64,000 nucleotides of DNA from OLB6 sp964467455 (GTDB lineage Bacteria > Bacteroidota > Ignavibacteria > Kapaibacteriales > Kapaibacteriaceae), in the NCBI GenBank assembly GCA_964467455.1, contig CAYXQJ010000006.1:62001-126000 (forward strand). Direction: 5' to 3'. Every line of letters starts with the position of its first letter. Position 1 is the first letter of the stretch. The notes beneath the pieces were generated by a model, which was not told the DNA's origin, made no database searches, and saw nothing but the letters and a program-made list of their open reading frames with translations. Both the position numbers and the translations under genes were made by a program. Below, piece after piece: positions 1 through 7,543 of this stretch.

Positions 1-156
1 ACCGAAGGCCTTGGCTTCATACGAGGCAGCGATAGCGGACGTGGTATCGGTCATCACCGGCACGATGGCGATCGGTTTACCTCGCAGCTCGGGGCGTAGT
101 TGTTGTTCGACCGAGGCGAAGTAGGAGTTGAAGTCGATGAAGAGGGAGCGAAGCAA
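1..156 (-). CDS. Y-family DNA polymerase, N-terminal fragment (cut by window edge)
   Basis: Only about the first 52 codons are in the window; the rest lies beyond base 1. The protein begins at a TTG (154-156) and contains FIDFNSYFASVEQQL followed by RGKPIAIVPV and SYEAKAFG. This is the N-terminal palm motif of Y-family (DinB/UmuC-type) translesion polymerases, in which the Asp of FID binds catalytic metal. Family function is error-prone bypass of damaged template. The upstream sequence is a TGAGAATG repeat with no ATG in frame, so the TTG start is a best guess. Which Y-family branch it belongs to (DinB, UmuC or ImuB) cannot be told from this fragment. Confidence 0.8.
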   Translation of the reverse strand, partial: MLRSLFIDFNSYFASVEQQLRPELRGKPIAIVPVMTDTTSAIAASYEAKAFG

Positions 157-209
157 TGTGAGAATGTGAGAATGTGAGAATGTGAGAATGACTCAATGAT
201 TCAATGTTT
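157..209. repeat. Tandem TGAGAATG-type repeat plus ACTCAATG module
   Basis: Four near-identical copies of an 8-9 bp unit (TGTGAGAA/TGAGAATG) are followed by ACTCAATGATTCAATGTTT and then the CGGTTATT family. The same composite order recurs at 26241-26347. It fills the gap between the polymerase start and the DUF2007 gene end. Confidence 0.9.
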
Positions 210-323
210 CGGTTATTCGTTCCTCACCTTCGGATCGGAATGACACTCGGTTATTCGTTCCTCACCTTCGGATCGGAATGACACTCGGTTATTCGTTCCT
301 CACCTTCGGATCGGAATGACACT
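210..323. repeat. Three exact 38-bp direct repeats
   Basis: The 38-bp unit starts CGGTTATTCGTTCCTCACCT and ends CGGATCGGAATGACACT; it is present three times head to tail without spacers. Degenerate copies occur inside the LytTR gene (about 45008-45047, reverse orientation) and possibly at the RND-TolC fusion joint (about 42971-42998). Confidence 0.93.
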
Positions 324-355
324 CGGTTATTCGGTTATTCGGTTATTCGGTTATT
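324..355. repeat. CGGTTATT 8-bp tandem repeat, four copies
   Basis: Four consecutive CGGTTATT units. On the minus strand they read AATAACCG and encode the last residues and the TAA stop of the adjoining DUF2007 gene. The same 8-mer family recurs near 26283-26347, 36800-36845 and 44978-45010. Confidence 0.9.
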
Positions 356-568
356 CGCTGACTCGTCGAGAATCTCTCTTGCGCGTTCCGCATCGGAGGT
401 TGGCACTAGAAGTCTGACGCCGCCGAGGGCGTTGGCCCAGCCCATGCCGATGGAGACTTGTTGTTCGTTTTCCAGGATGGCGTCGATGCCGGCGTCGATT
501 AGGAGGCCGCGCATGAACTGCGCTTCGAAGGGGAGGTCGTAGGAGGCGATGTGGGTGTAGAGGGACAT
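335..568 (-). CDS. DUF2007-family putative signal-transducing protein
   Basis: A 77-aa cytoplasmic protein. The core VASYDLPFEAQF-like start, then GLLIDAGIDAILENE and GVRLLVPTSDAERAREIL, match the small DUF2007 alpha-beta domain (related to the GlnB-like fold; function unproven). The ATG at 566-568 is preferred over an upstream ATG at 622 because the extra 18 residues would be translated REP-like repeat. The last residues (NNRITE) and the TAA stop come from the CGGTTATT repeat, so the natural C-terminus appears to have been replaced or extended by repeat sequence. It is divergent from feoAB. Confidence 0.75.
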   Translation of the reverse strand: MSLYTHIASYDLPFEAQFMRGLLIDAGIDAILENEQQVSIGMGWANALGGVRLLVPTSDAERAREILDESANNRITE

Positions 569-595
569 ATCCCGCCAATTTACCCACCCGCATCC

Positions 596-652
596 TTTCC
601 CGGCATCTATGCTTCCCGGCATGGATGCCCGGCATGGATGCCCGGCGTACTT
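596..652. repeat. REP-like GC-rich repeat (TTCCCGGCAT family)
   Basis: Contains TTCCCGGCATCTATGCTTCC, the reverse complement of the element at 2763-2834, followed by two truncated GGATGCCCGGCAT units. It lies between the divergent DUF2007 gene and feoA. Confidence 0.85.
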
Positions 653-660
653 TTGGTAAC

Positions 661-689
661 TTCGTATCTGGATTTAGTCCAGATACGAA
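661..689. promoter_or_regulatory. Perfect palindrome upstream of feoA, likely operator
   Basis: TTCGTATCTGGA (661-672) and TCCAGATACGAA (678-689) are exact inverted 12-bp arms around a 5-bp loop, ending 2 bp before the feoA ATG. The position suggests a repressor site or translation-control hairpin for feoAB. The central CTGGACTAAATCCAG (minus strand) recalls Rrf2/IscR-type half-sites, but the regulator is not identified. Confidence 0.7.
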
Positions 690-691
690 CA

Positions 692-919
692 ATGACCGAC
701 CTCCGCCACGTCCCCGTCGACGAACCGTACCGCATCATCGCGGTTGTGGGTGATTCCACCACTGCGCAGCGCGTACGCGAGCTCGGTCTGCTGCCGGGTG
801 CGGTGTTCCGCATTGTGAGGAAGGCACCGTTCGGTGGACCCTACGAGATCGCCTTGGATCGACGTCGCATCGGACTGCGCCTGACCGACGAGATCCTTAT
901 TACGGCCGAAGCGGCATGA
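692..919 (+). CDS. feoA: FeoA, ferrous iron transport accessory protein
   Basis: A 75-aa SH3-like FeoA domain protein: short N-terminus, then VRELGLLPGAVFRIVRKAP and GGPYEIALDRRRIGLRLTDE, the usual FeoA core in which a glycine-rich turn precedes the last strands. FeoA supports the FeoB permease in Fe(II) uptake at the inner membrane. The ATG at 692 is chosen because it starts the conserved domain and directly follows the palindrome; longer starts would be translated repeat. Its TGA overlaps the feoB ATG (ATGA, 916-919), indicating coupled translation. Confidence 0.88.
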   Translation: MTDLRHVPVDEPYRIIAVVGDSTTAQRVRELGLLPGAVFRIVRKAPFGGPYEIALDRRRIGLRLTDEILITAEAA

Positions 920-2760
920 ACCGTCCGATTGTCGCCGTCGTCGGCACCCCCAACGTGGGGAAGTCGACGCTCTTCAATGCCCTCACCGGTCTGCAACAAA
1001 AGGTCGGCAACTTCCCCGGCGTCACCGTCGAGCCGATGGTTGGCCGCACGGTCTACAACGGCACATCGACCACGCTGATCGATCTTCCCGGCGTCTACTC
1101 ACTCACGCCGACGTCGGAAGATGAGCGCCTCACTGCCGACGTTCTGCGCGGTACCCATCCCACCATCGAACGTCCCGACGCCATCCTGCTCGTGATGAGC
1201 GCCCTCGATCCACAAAAGTGCCTCGTCCTCTACAGCGCCTTGGCTGAACTCGGCTTACCGATCGCGATCGCCGTCACGATGGTCGATACCATCAAAGCCC
1301 GCGGCGGTGTGTTCGACGACATCGGCGTGATGCACGACCTCGGTGCGAAGATCTTTCCCGTTGTGGGTTCAAAAGGCCTCGGCGTCGGAGATCTTCAACA
1401 TGCCCTCAGTACCGTATCAACATGGACGGTCCCCACGCCCCCTATCAACAACGAATGCACGTTGGAAGAGCGATTCGAATGGGCCAGCGGACTCATCGAG
1501 CGTCATGTGCGCACTGGGGCGCCGGATGAAATGTCGGAACGTCTCGACAACATCCTGCTGCATCCTGTCTGGGGCGGACTGGTCTTCGTCGTCGTAATGG
1601 CCTTCTTCTTCCAGAGCATCTTCGCGTGGGCCGAACCACTCACCGGTGCGATCGAATCGTTGATCGCCCTTGTGCAAGACGGCATCAACACAACGTTGCC
1701 CGATACGCTGCTAAGATCTTTCCTTGTAAAAGGTGTGATAGGGGGCGTGGGGTCCGTGATCGTGTTCTTGCCGCAGATCCTCATTCTGAATTTGTTGGTG
1801 ACGGTGCTTGAAGAGTGCGGATACTTAGCGCGTGCGGCCTTCCTTGTAGATCGTGTGATGGGCGTGTTTGGTCTGCAAGGCCGGTCCTTCATTCCATTGC
1901 TCGGATCCTTCGCGTGTGCGATCCCGGGTATCATGTCGGCGCGGATCATCCCGTCGCACAAAGACCGGCTGGCGACGATCATGGCAACGCCGTTGATGAC
2001 GTGTTCGGCGCGACTGCCGGTGTATACGTTGATCATCGGTGCGGTGATCCCGGCATCGACGGTGTTTGGGTTCTTCTCGCTGCAGGGTGTGGTGATGGCA
2101 TCGCTGTATGTTGCCGGTGCTGTGAGTGGATTGTTGATCGCCTTGTTCTTGAAGCGCACGATGTTTCGTGGAGCCGTCGTTCCATTCTTGATCGAGTTCC
2201 CGCCGTATCGAGTACCGTCGTTGAAGAGTGTCGGCATCACGATGGTCGGTCGGTCCAAAGACTTCCTCAAGACCGCGGGCACGGTGATCCTGGCGTTTTC
2301 GATCGGCTTGTGGATCCTGACAGAAGTGCCGCGGGCCGAGATCCCTGAAGGTGTGAGTGGTGTGCAGGCCGAGCACATCCAGATCGAGCAGTCGATGGCC
2401 GCGTCGATCGGCAAAACCATCCAGCCCGTCTTTGCGCCGTTGGGTTTTGACTGGCGGATCACGCTTGGTGTGTTGTCGAGTTACGCGGCCCGCGAGACCT
2501 TCGTCAGCGCCATGGGCCAGATCTACGCCGCCGACGTTGCCGAGTCGGACGAGCCCTTGCGGAATGTGCTACGTCGAGCCATGCCGCTGCCCGTCGGCCT
2601 ATCGGTCTTGGCCTTCTACGTCTACGCCCTGCAGTGCATCAGCACCATGGCCATCATGCGTCGGGAGACGGGGACGTGGAAGTGGCCCGCTCTGGCATTT
2701 GCCATCACGCTGGTGTTGGCGTATATAGCGTCCTTGGTGGTGTACACCGCCGCCTCGTAA
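916..2760 (+). CDS. feoB: FeoB, ferrous iron permease with GTPase domain
   Basis: A 614-aa inner-membrane Fe(II) transporter. The N-terminal G domain has the P-loop GTPNVGKST (residues ~10-18), switch-region FPGVTVE, DLPGVYS (G3) and TMVD, an NKxD-equivalent variant at G4. The membrane part follows from about residue 210, with the two Gate/nucleoside-recognition-like regions marked by CSARLPVYTLIIGA and YAARETFVSAMGQIY. It is shorter than the E. coli protein (773 aa) but within the family range. It forms an operon with feoA, and the upstream palindrome is the visible control element. Confidence 0.95.
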   Translation: MNRPIVAVVGTPNVGKSTLFNALTGLQQKVGNFPGVTVEPMVGRTVYNGTSTTLIDLPGVYSLTPTSEDERLTADVLRGTHPTIERPDAILLVMSALDPQKCLVLYSALAELGLPIAIAVTMVDTIKARGGVFDDIGVMHDLGAKIFPVVGSKGLGVGDLQHALSTVSTWTVPTPPINNECTLEERFEWASGLIERHVRTGAPDEMSERLDNILLHPVWGGLVFVVVMAFFFQSIFAWAEPLTGAIESLIALVQDGINTTLPDTLLRSFLVKGVIGGVGSVIVFLPQILILNLLVTVLEECGYLARAAFLVDRVMGVFGLQGRSFIPLLGSFACAIPGIMSARIIPSHKDRLATIMATPLMTCSARLPVYTLIIGAVIPASTVFGFFSLQGVVMASLYVAGAVSGLLIALFLKRTMFRGAVVPFLIEFPPYRVPSLKSVGITMVGRSKDFLKTAGTVILAFSIGLWILTEVPRAEIPEGVSGVQAEHIQIEQSMAASIGKTIQPVFAPLGFDWRITLGVLSSYAARETFVSAMGQIYAADVAESDEPLRNVLRRAMPLPVGLSVLAFYVYALQCISTMAIMRRETGTWKWPALAFAITLVLAYIASLVVYTAAS

Positions 2761-2762
2761 TC

Positions 2763-2834
2763 ATGCCGGGAAGCATAGATGCCGGGAAAGGACTCCGGGA
2801 AACCATGCCGGGAAGCATAGATGCCGGGAAAGGA
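2763..2834. repeat. Two REP-like elements in tandem
   Basis: Two 30-bp copies beginning ATGCCGGGAAGCATAGATGC (2763-2792 and 2805-2834). Each holds two ATGCCGGGAA direct half-units around GCATAG. The second copy ends in AAAGGA, which sits 5-6 bp before the next gene's ATG and therefore serves as its apparent ribosome binding site. Confidence 0.92.
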
Positions 2835-2839
2835 ACGTT

Positions 2840-3451
2840 ATGCAAAATGATAGACCGAATCTAGACCTCGCGCGTCAGTTCACGCGCGACATTGGACCGG
2901 CGACCATGATCGTCGGTGCCTTGATCGTGATCCACGCCGTTGTGCTGCAGATCATCGGCTCGACCTTCGTCGAGCTGTTCGTGCTTCCCTATGGATTGAT
3001 GATGATCTTGTTTGGTGCCGCAGCGTTCGCACGCACCGAGTCGATGTCCGGACAAGGACTTCGCTGGGTCGTGGTCTTGGTCTTTGCAGGGGGCGGAGCA
3101 TTCTCCCTTTGGAAATGGGCAGGACTCATCTGGGGGTCGCGCTCTGAAGCGATGATGGGCGATCCTCTGATGATGGGATTCTATTTGATGGCCGGGCCTG
3201 CGTTGTTGGTGCCTGCAGGCCTCGCCGCCGTGCGTCCGGGATGGGTACCGTTGATCGCTGTGCCCGCGATCGTCTCACTTGCCGGCGGCAGCGTGTTGGG
3301 GCATGGCACCTATGTGTTGCTTGAGCAATTCAAGACCACGGAATTGCGCAGTCCTCTTCCCGACACCATGCTGCTCCTTGGCGTGGTGCTGACGTCGGCG
3401 GCATTGATCCTGTATTCTGCGCAGCGCGGCATAGCACTTCGAACAAAGTGA
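2840..3451 (+). CDS. Polytopic membrane protein of unknown function
   Basis: 203 aa with about six hydrophobic segments (for example MIVGALIVIHAVVLQIIG, LRWVVVLVFAGGGAFSLW, MLLLGVVLTSAALILY). No catalytic or transport motif is recognised. The ATG at 2840 follows AAAGGA supplied by the REP-like repeat. It is downstream of feoAB on the same strand, but the repeat lies between them, so co-transcription is uncertain. Confidence 0.75.
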   Translation: MQNDRPNLDLARQFTRDIGPATMIVGALIVIHAVVLQIIGSTFVELFVLPYGLMMILFGAAAFARTESMSGQGLRWVVVLVFAGGGAFSLWKWAGLIWGSRSEAMMGDPLMMGFYLMAGPALLVPAGLAAVRPGWVPLIAVPAIVSLAGGSVLGHGTYVLLEQFKTTELRSPLPDTMLLLGVVLTSAALILYSAQRGIALRTK

Positions 3452-3456
3452 GATCC

Positions 3457-3484
3457 ATGCCGGGAAGCAGAGATGCCGGGAAGG
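3457..3484. repeat. REP-like element at the 3' side of the RAYT gene
   Basis: ATGCCGGGAAGCAGAGATGC followed by CGGGAAGG. The spacer is GCAGAG rather than GCATAG, matching the copy on the other side of the transposase gene (4158-4185) and not the copies at 596 or 2763. Confidence 0.9.
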
Positions 3485-3486
3485 CT

Positions 3487-4080
3487 TTAGACAAGCCTCA
3501 TGTCTGCAAGATCTTTGGCGAGGTCTTCGTCGTCGATCTTTGTTGAGTGAAGGTCTGTTAGAACGTAACGTGCGTACTCCTGCGCGCTGCCAAACACATC
3601 GTGTACCATTTTGTGTTCGGCCGTGATGAAGTCACGCTCGCTCACGCATTCAGCGTAGTTCGAGTACATCCACGATCCGGGATGCGAAACGAGACCTGCT
3701 TTCACGGGGTTGCGATGGATATACTTACAGAGGCACTTGAAGTACGAGTCAGTCTTTACATGCTTGATCTTGTAGCGGCCCTCATAGATCGTTCCGGTGC
3801 GCCGGAGATCTTTGTTGATGCGCTTCGAATACACGCCGCACATCAACATGAGAAAGCGATCTGCGCGTCCACCCTCGTTCACACGGATAAGAATGTGGAA
3901 GTGGTTCGGCATCAGACAAAGGGCAATGATGCTGATCTTACAGACCTCGGCATACATCGTCATGAGTGAGAGAAACATCGTGTACATCTTGGGCGAGTAG
4001 TAGAGGATGGTTCGCAACGCACCTCTATTGTACACATGATAATACTCGCCTTCGGCGGCGACAACTTGACGTAACGGCAT
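3487..4080 (-). CDS. REP-associated tyrosine transposase (RAYT), Y1/HUH family
   Basis: About 197 aa. The opening YYHVYNRG, the HUH metal-binding strand LMPNHFHILIRV (residues ~70-81), the EGRYKIKHV region and KYIHRNPVKAGLV, with the likely catalytic Tyr in YIHRNP, and W-YSNYAEC give the Transposase_17/RAYT signature. These enzymes nick single-stranded hairpins and are linked to spreading of REP/BIME sequences; unlike IS200/IS605 they are usually domesticated single-copy genes. It is flanked at both ends by matching REP-like elements, 2 bp from its stop and about 80 bp from its start. ATG at 4078-4080 begins the conserved domain; a longer start at 4143 is possible. Confidence 0.9.
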   Translation of the reverse strand: MPLRQVVAAEGEYYHVYNRGALRTILYYSPKMYTMFLSLMTMYAEVCKISIIALCLMPNHFHILIRVNEGGRADRFLMLMCGVYSKRINKDLRRTGTIYEGRYKIKHVKTDSYFKCLCKYIHRNPVKAGLVSHPGSWMYSNYAECVSERDFITAEHKMVHDVFGSAQEYARYVLTDLHSTKIDDEDLAKDLADMRLV

Positions 4081-4157
4081 ATGAGTGAAAGAGATTTGTG
4101 GGAGATATTGGTGTAGTGCCAATAGTCCCACCAAACGTGACATTCACCCAACGGTCC

Positions 4158-4254
4158 ATGCCGGGAAGCAGAGATGCCGGGAAGGGATGCCGGGAAGGGA
4201 TGCCGGGAAGGGATGCCGGGCGTGCATGCCGGGCACCTATGGTGCCGGGAAAGG
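4158..4254. repeat. REP-like array upstream of RAYT and downstream of mgtE
   Basis: Begins with ATGCCGGGAAGCAGAGATGC, continues with three GGGATGCCGGGAA units, and ends with GGGCACCTATGGTGCCGGGA, which can fold as a hairpin (GGCACC/GGTGCC). It resembles a BIME-type assembly of direct and inverted REP units. Confidence 0.9.
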
Positions 4255-4268
4255 AGATCGGGTGGTGG

Positions 4269-5645
4269 TTAGAGGAGAACGCCGGCCAACAGCAACGTCG
4301 CGATCGTAAAGTAGATCACCGTGCCGGTGACATCCGAGAACGTCGCCACGAACGGCGCGCTGGAAGCGGCGGGGTCGAAGCCGAGTTTCTTCATGAGCAG
4401 CGGAAGCATGGAGCCGCTAACGGTGCCGGCGATGACGATGAAGATCAACGAAATAAAGACCACACAGCCGATCAAGAGTGACGTGTCGTTGTAGGTGCCG
4501 TCGATCCAGGCCCAGATGACGATGCGGACGAATCCGAGCGTGCCAAGCATGAGGCCGAGAAGGAGGCCGACGATGATCTCGCGGCGGACAATGTGCCACC
4601 AGTCGGCCAAGGTGACCTCGCCCAAGGCAAGTGCACGAACGATCAGCGTTGCCGCCTGCGAACCGCTGTTGCCGCCGTTGCTGATGATCATCGGCAACAG
4701 AATAGCCAAGATCACGGCTCGGTCGATGATGCTCTCAAAATAGGTCAACGCCGCAGCAGTGAGAATGCCGCCAAAGAACAAGACCACAAGCCAAACAGCG
4801 CGTTTGCGGAAAAGCTCGATGACGTCCGACTCCATGTAGGTGTCGTCCAAGGCCTCCACAGCACCGAAGCGCTGCATCTCTTCTGTGGCCTGCTCTTCAG
4901 CAACGTCAAGGACGTCGTCAACAGTGATGATGCCCAACAACATGTTGTCGGCATCCACGACCGGAAGCGCAAACCGGTCGAGGCGCTTGAACTCCAAGAC
5001 GGCGGTCTCCTGATCGGCGGTCGCCAACAAGGCCTCGGTCTTGAAATCCATCATGTCTTCGATCATCGTCTCCGGCGATGCCAACAGGATCTCGCGGATA
5101 TGGATGTCGTCAACAAGCCGACCGTGCTCGGTGACGTAGAGATAGTTCAGTGTCTCAGAGTCTTTGCCGTACGTGCGGATGTGGTCCAAGGCCTGCTGGA
5201 TCGTCCAGTGCCGCTTGACCACAACGTAGTCGGGCGTCATCAGACGTCCAACGGAATCTTCCGGCCATCCAAGCAGCGCCAACGCGACGTTACGCTCTTC
5301 CACACTCAAGGTGTTGATCAACTCGGCCACGACGTTCGCCGGCAGGTCTTCAAAGAACTGCGTACGGTCGTCAGGCGACATGTCGTTCAAGACGGATGCC
5401 ACTTCTTCGCGCGCCATCGCATGCAGCAGCTGCTGCTGCGTATCCGTATCGCAATAGGAAAAGGTCTCCGATGCTACGTCCTTCGGCAGCAGTCGGAACA
5501 CCACAGCCCGGTGCTCCTCGTGAAGGTCGCTGATCAGATCAGCAAGGTCGACGGCAGACCAATCAGCAAAGACCTCCCGGATCGTGACGAAATCGCGTTT
5601 CGTCACGAGCTCTTCGATCTCGGGGGTGATGAGGCGGCCGTACAT
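4269..5645 (-). CDS. mgtE: Magnesium transporter MgtE
   Basis: 458 aa, normal for the family. The N-terminal superhelical MgtE_N domain (LADLISDLHEEH, LPKDVASETFSY, DDRTQFFEDLPANV; residues ~20-130) precedes a CBS pair (~135-260, including GIITVDDVLDV) and a C-terminal five-helix membrane domain with SNGGNSGSQAATLIVRALA, the conserved pore and Mg-binding region, and the final FSDVTGTVIYFTIA helix. The cytosolic domains sense Mg2+ and gate the channel. The ATG at 5645 is chosen because the 87 residues in front of it would be translated GGGGAAT repeats. A heptamer array lies immediately upstream. Confidence 0.95.
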   Translation of the reverse strand: MYGRLITPEIEELVTKRDFVTIREVFADWSAVDLADLISDLHEEHRAVVFRLLPKDVASETFSYCDTDTQQQLLHAMAREEVASVLNDMSPDDRTQFFEDLPANVVAELINTLSVEERNVALALLGWPEDSVGRLMTPDYVVVKRHWTIQQALDHIRTYGKDSETLNYLYVTEHGRLVDDIHIREILLASPETMIEDMMDFKTEALLATADQETAVLEFKRLDRFALPVVDADNMLLGIITVDDVLDVAEEQATEEMQRFGAVEALDDTYMESDVIELFRKRAVWLVVLFFGGILTAAALTYFESIIDRAVILAILLPMIISNGGNSGSQAATLIVRALALGEVTLADWWHIVRREIIVGLLLGLMLGTLGFVRIVIWAWIDGTYNDTSLLIGCVVFISLIFIVIAGTVSGSMLPLLMKKLGFDPAASSAPFVATFSDVTGTVIYFTIATLLLAGVLL

Positions 5646-5655
5646 GGTGCGAAGA

Positions 5656-5691
5656 TAGGGAATGGGGAATGGGGAATGGGGAATGGGGAAT
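5656..5691. repeat. GGGGAAT heptanucleotide tandem repeat
   Basis: Five units of AATGGGG between the divergent mgtE and beta-helix genes. It is the same type as the repeats at 14350-14380, 37082-37117 (inside the cyclase gene) and 63879-63929 (inside the CrtI-like gene). Confidence 0.92.
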
Positions 5692-5707
5692 CGTGTTAGT
5701 TTAGGGG

Positions 5708-7177
5708 ATGAAGCAACTGATAGCCCTTTTCCTCGCGATAGCCCCGGTATTGAAGGCCACAACACTGATGGTCGGTCCGGGGCAGACCTATGCTGATCCG
5801 CAACTGGCGGCGCGGGATGCGCGTCCCGGAGATACCATCCTGATCGCGTCGGGGGAGTACCGCGGAACGTTCTGGATCGAGAATCTACAGGGCACGGAGT
5901 CCGCACCGATCACGATCCGTGGCACCGACAGCGCCACCGTCCGTTTTGTCGGCGGCACGGAGTCGATGCATTTCTCCGACTGCACCTACCTGCGCATCGA
6001 GAACTTCACCGTCACCGCCCAGACCGGCAACGGTATGAATATCGACGACGCCGGCACGATCGAAACGCCCAGCCACCACATCACGATCCGCAGCGTTGCA
6101 TTCGACTCGATGGATGCTTCAGGCAACAACGACATGCTGAAGCTCTCGGGCCTCGATGAGTTCACCATTACACACTGCTCCTTCACGCGCGGTGCCACCG
6201 GAGGCAGCGGCGTCGACATGGTCGGTTGCCATCGCGGCATCATCGAAGGAAACATCTTCAACTCACTCGGCAGTAATGCCATTCAAGCGAAAGGGGGCAC
6301 GCAGTTCATCGCCATCCTTCGCAACACGTTCACGAATTGCGGACAACGCGCCGTCAATCTCGGCGGCTCGACCGGACTGCAGTTCTTCCGTCCGATCGAC
6401 GCGCCGTTCGAAGCGGCCGACCTCTTCGTCGGCGCTAACATCTTCCGCGGCTCCGTCGCCCCGGTGGCCTACGTCGGCTGCACACGCGTCGCCGTCGTCA
6501 ACAACACCATCATCGATCCCGAACGCTGGGTGTTCCGCATCCTCCAAGAGACCGTCGATCCATCGCGCTTTGTGCCGTGCGGCAACAACATCTTCTCAAA
6601 CAACGTGATCATCCACACCAGTGCCATCGCCACACAAGTGAACATCGGCAGCAACACAGATCCCGAGTCCTTCGTGATGCAGAACAATCTGTGGTATAAC
6701 ACGTCCGACCCGTCACGCTCGCAATGGTCGAGCCCACAACTCACACAGACCGCATCACTCTACGGCATCGATCCACAATTGGATCAACAACTCACGCCAT
6801 CTAGCACGAGTCCATGTAAGGGGCAGGGGGCCATCATCACGCAATGGTCGCCCCTTACCAGAGATCGATACAGTAAGCCATACGGAGTGCCGCCGTCGAT
6901 CGGAGCAGTCGAGACGGTCGTTGCGACATCAGTAGCGAGTAGAGAACAGCAAGCAGCCAGTAGCGAGCAGCAAGTAGCGAGTCATTCACTGACGCGCGGC
7001 ATCTATACCGCAATGGTTGTTGACGTTCGCGGTAGAACGTATTCTGGAGTGCAAGTGATCGTTGGCGATACGATCACGCTTGAGGGGCTTGCGGTGGTGC
7101 CGGCGGGACCATGGTGGGTGGTGGTGGCGGCAGAAGGCCGAACTGTTGTCGTACCGATGATCGGCCAAGCACCATAA
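5708..7177 (+). CDS. Secreted right-handed parallel beta-helix protein
   Basis: 489 aa with a signal peptide (MKQLIALFLAIAPVLKA). The body has the start GPGQTYADPQLAARDARPGDTI and repeated turns such as LRIENFTVTA, HITIRSVAFDS, FTITHCSFTRG and GIIEGNIFNSLG, typical of pectate-lyase-like beta-helices (DUF1565/NosD-like). A cell-surface polysaccharide role is plausible but no active site is identified. Residues about 410-426 (REQQAASSEQQVAS) are translated AGCAGT/GAGCAGCAAGT repeats. After them comes a short beta-sandwich tail (GRTYSGVQVIVGD, GPWWVVVAAEG) resembling a weak T9SS sorting domain. The 3' end overlaps the convergent gene by 104 bp. Confidence 0.85.
   Translation: MKQLIALFLAIAPVLKATTLMVGPGQTYADPQLAARDARPGDTILIASGEYRGTFWIENLQGTESAPITIRGTDSATVRFVGGTESMHFSDCTYLRIENFTVTAQTGNGMNIDDAGTIETPSHHITIRSVAFDSMDASGNNDMLKLSGLDEFTITHCSFTRGATGGSGVDMVGCHRGIIEGNIFNSLGSNAIQAKGGTQFIAILRNTFTNCGQRAVNLGGSTGLQFFRPIDAPFEAADLFVGANIFRGSVAPVAYVGCTRVAVVNNTIIDPERWVFRILQETVDPSRFVPCGNNIFSNNVIIHTSAIATQVNIGSNTDPESFVMQNNLWYNTSDPSRSQWSSPQLTQTASLYGIDPQLDQQLTPSSTSPCKGQGAIITQWSPLTRDRYSKPYGVPPSIGAVETVVATSVASREQQAASSEQQVASHSLTRGIYTAMVVDVRGRTYSGVQVIVGDTITLEGLAVVPAGPWWVVVAAEGRTVVVPMIGQAP
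6938..6984. repeat. GTAGCGAG/AGCAGCAAG repeat inside the beta-helix gene
   Basis: An imperfect heptamer-type tandem (GTAGCGAGTAGAGAACAGCA, then AGCAGCAAGTAGCGAGTC) coding the low-complexity linker between the beta-helix and the C-terminal tail. Confidence 0.75.
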
Positions 7178-7535
7178 AGGTCGCAACGCCGATGGCTGTT
7201 CCCCATGGCATGCTCAAACACGTGATCGCCGCCGTGATCTGACACAGTGTATGGTTGCGTCGTTCACGCAGGTATTTGGCAGTGAGAAGCTGCAACGTGC
7301 CGAGCCCACCAACAAAGACAACCAGAACGGCACCAATGCCAATGAAGATCGTCGACATGAACTCGTCGGATCCGGAATTCGCATCGATCGAGCTCAAGAA
7401 CGCCGACATGAAGAAGCCAAAGGCAACATAGAAGACACCGATAAGTCCGGTGAACAACGTCGTGCCACCCGCGATCAAGTAGCCGATGCGCAGCAGTCTG
7501 AGATGCTCGTTGTCAAGGGTGCTTTGTGTGCTCAT
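7074..7535 (-). CDS. Small membrane protein with Pro-rich tail
   Basis: 153 aa with about four hydrophobic segments (IGYLIAGGTTLFTGLIGVFY, STIFIGIGAVLVVFVGGLG, ITAAITCLSMPWGTAIGVA) and a cytosolic-looking GLLPPPPPTMVPPAPP tail. The arrangement recalls small DUF4064-like or superinfection-immunity-like membrane proteins, without a firm match. Its last 104 bp overlap the beta-helix gene tail-to-tail, so the Pro-rich tail is the complement of the coding strand of another protein. An 11-bp repeat array lies directly upstream of the ATG. Confidence 0.7.
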   Translation of the reverse strand: MSTQSTLDNEHLRLLRIGYLIAGGTTLFTGLIGVFYVAFGFFMSAFLSSIDANSGSDEFMSTIFIGIGAVLVVFVGGLGTLQLLTAKYLRERRNHTLCQITAAITCLSMPWGTAIGVATFMVLGRSSVRQQFGLLPPPPPTMVPPAPPQAPQA

Positions 7536-7543
7536 TTACATAT

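Noticed and set aside
210..323. 38-bp repeats as integron or phage attachment sites
   Set aside because: No integrase is nearby and the copies are adjacent, which suits tandem duplication better.
3487..4143. The RAYT gene as an active IS200/IS605 element
   Set aside because: No tnpB, no obvious subterminal hairpins at element ends, and the sequence has RAYT-type features; treated as REP-associated.
4143..4145. Upstream start of the RAYT gene at 4143
   Set aside because: Adds 21 residues without family similarity; kept only as an alternative.
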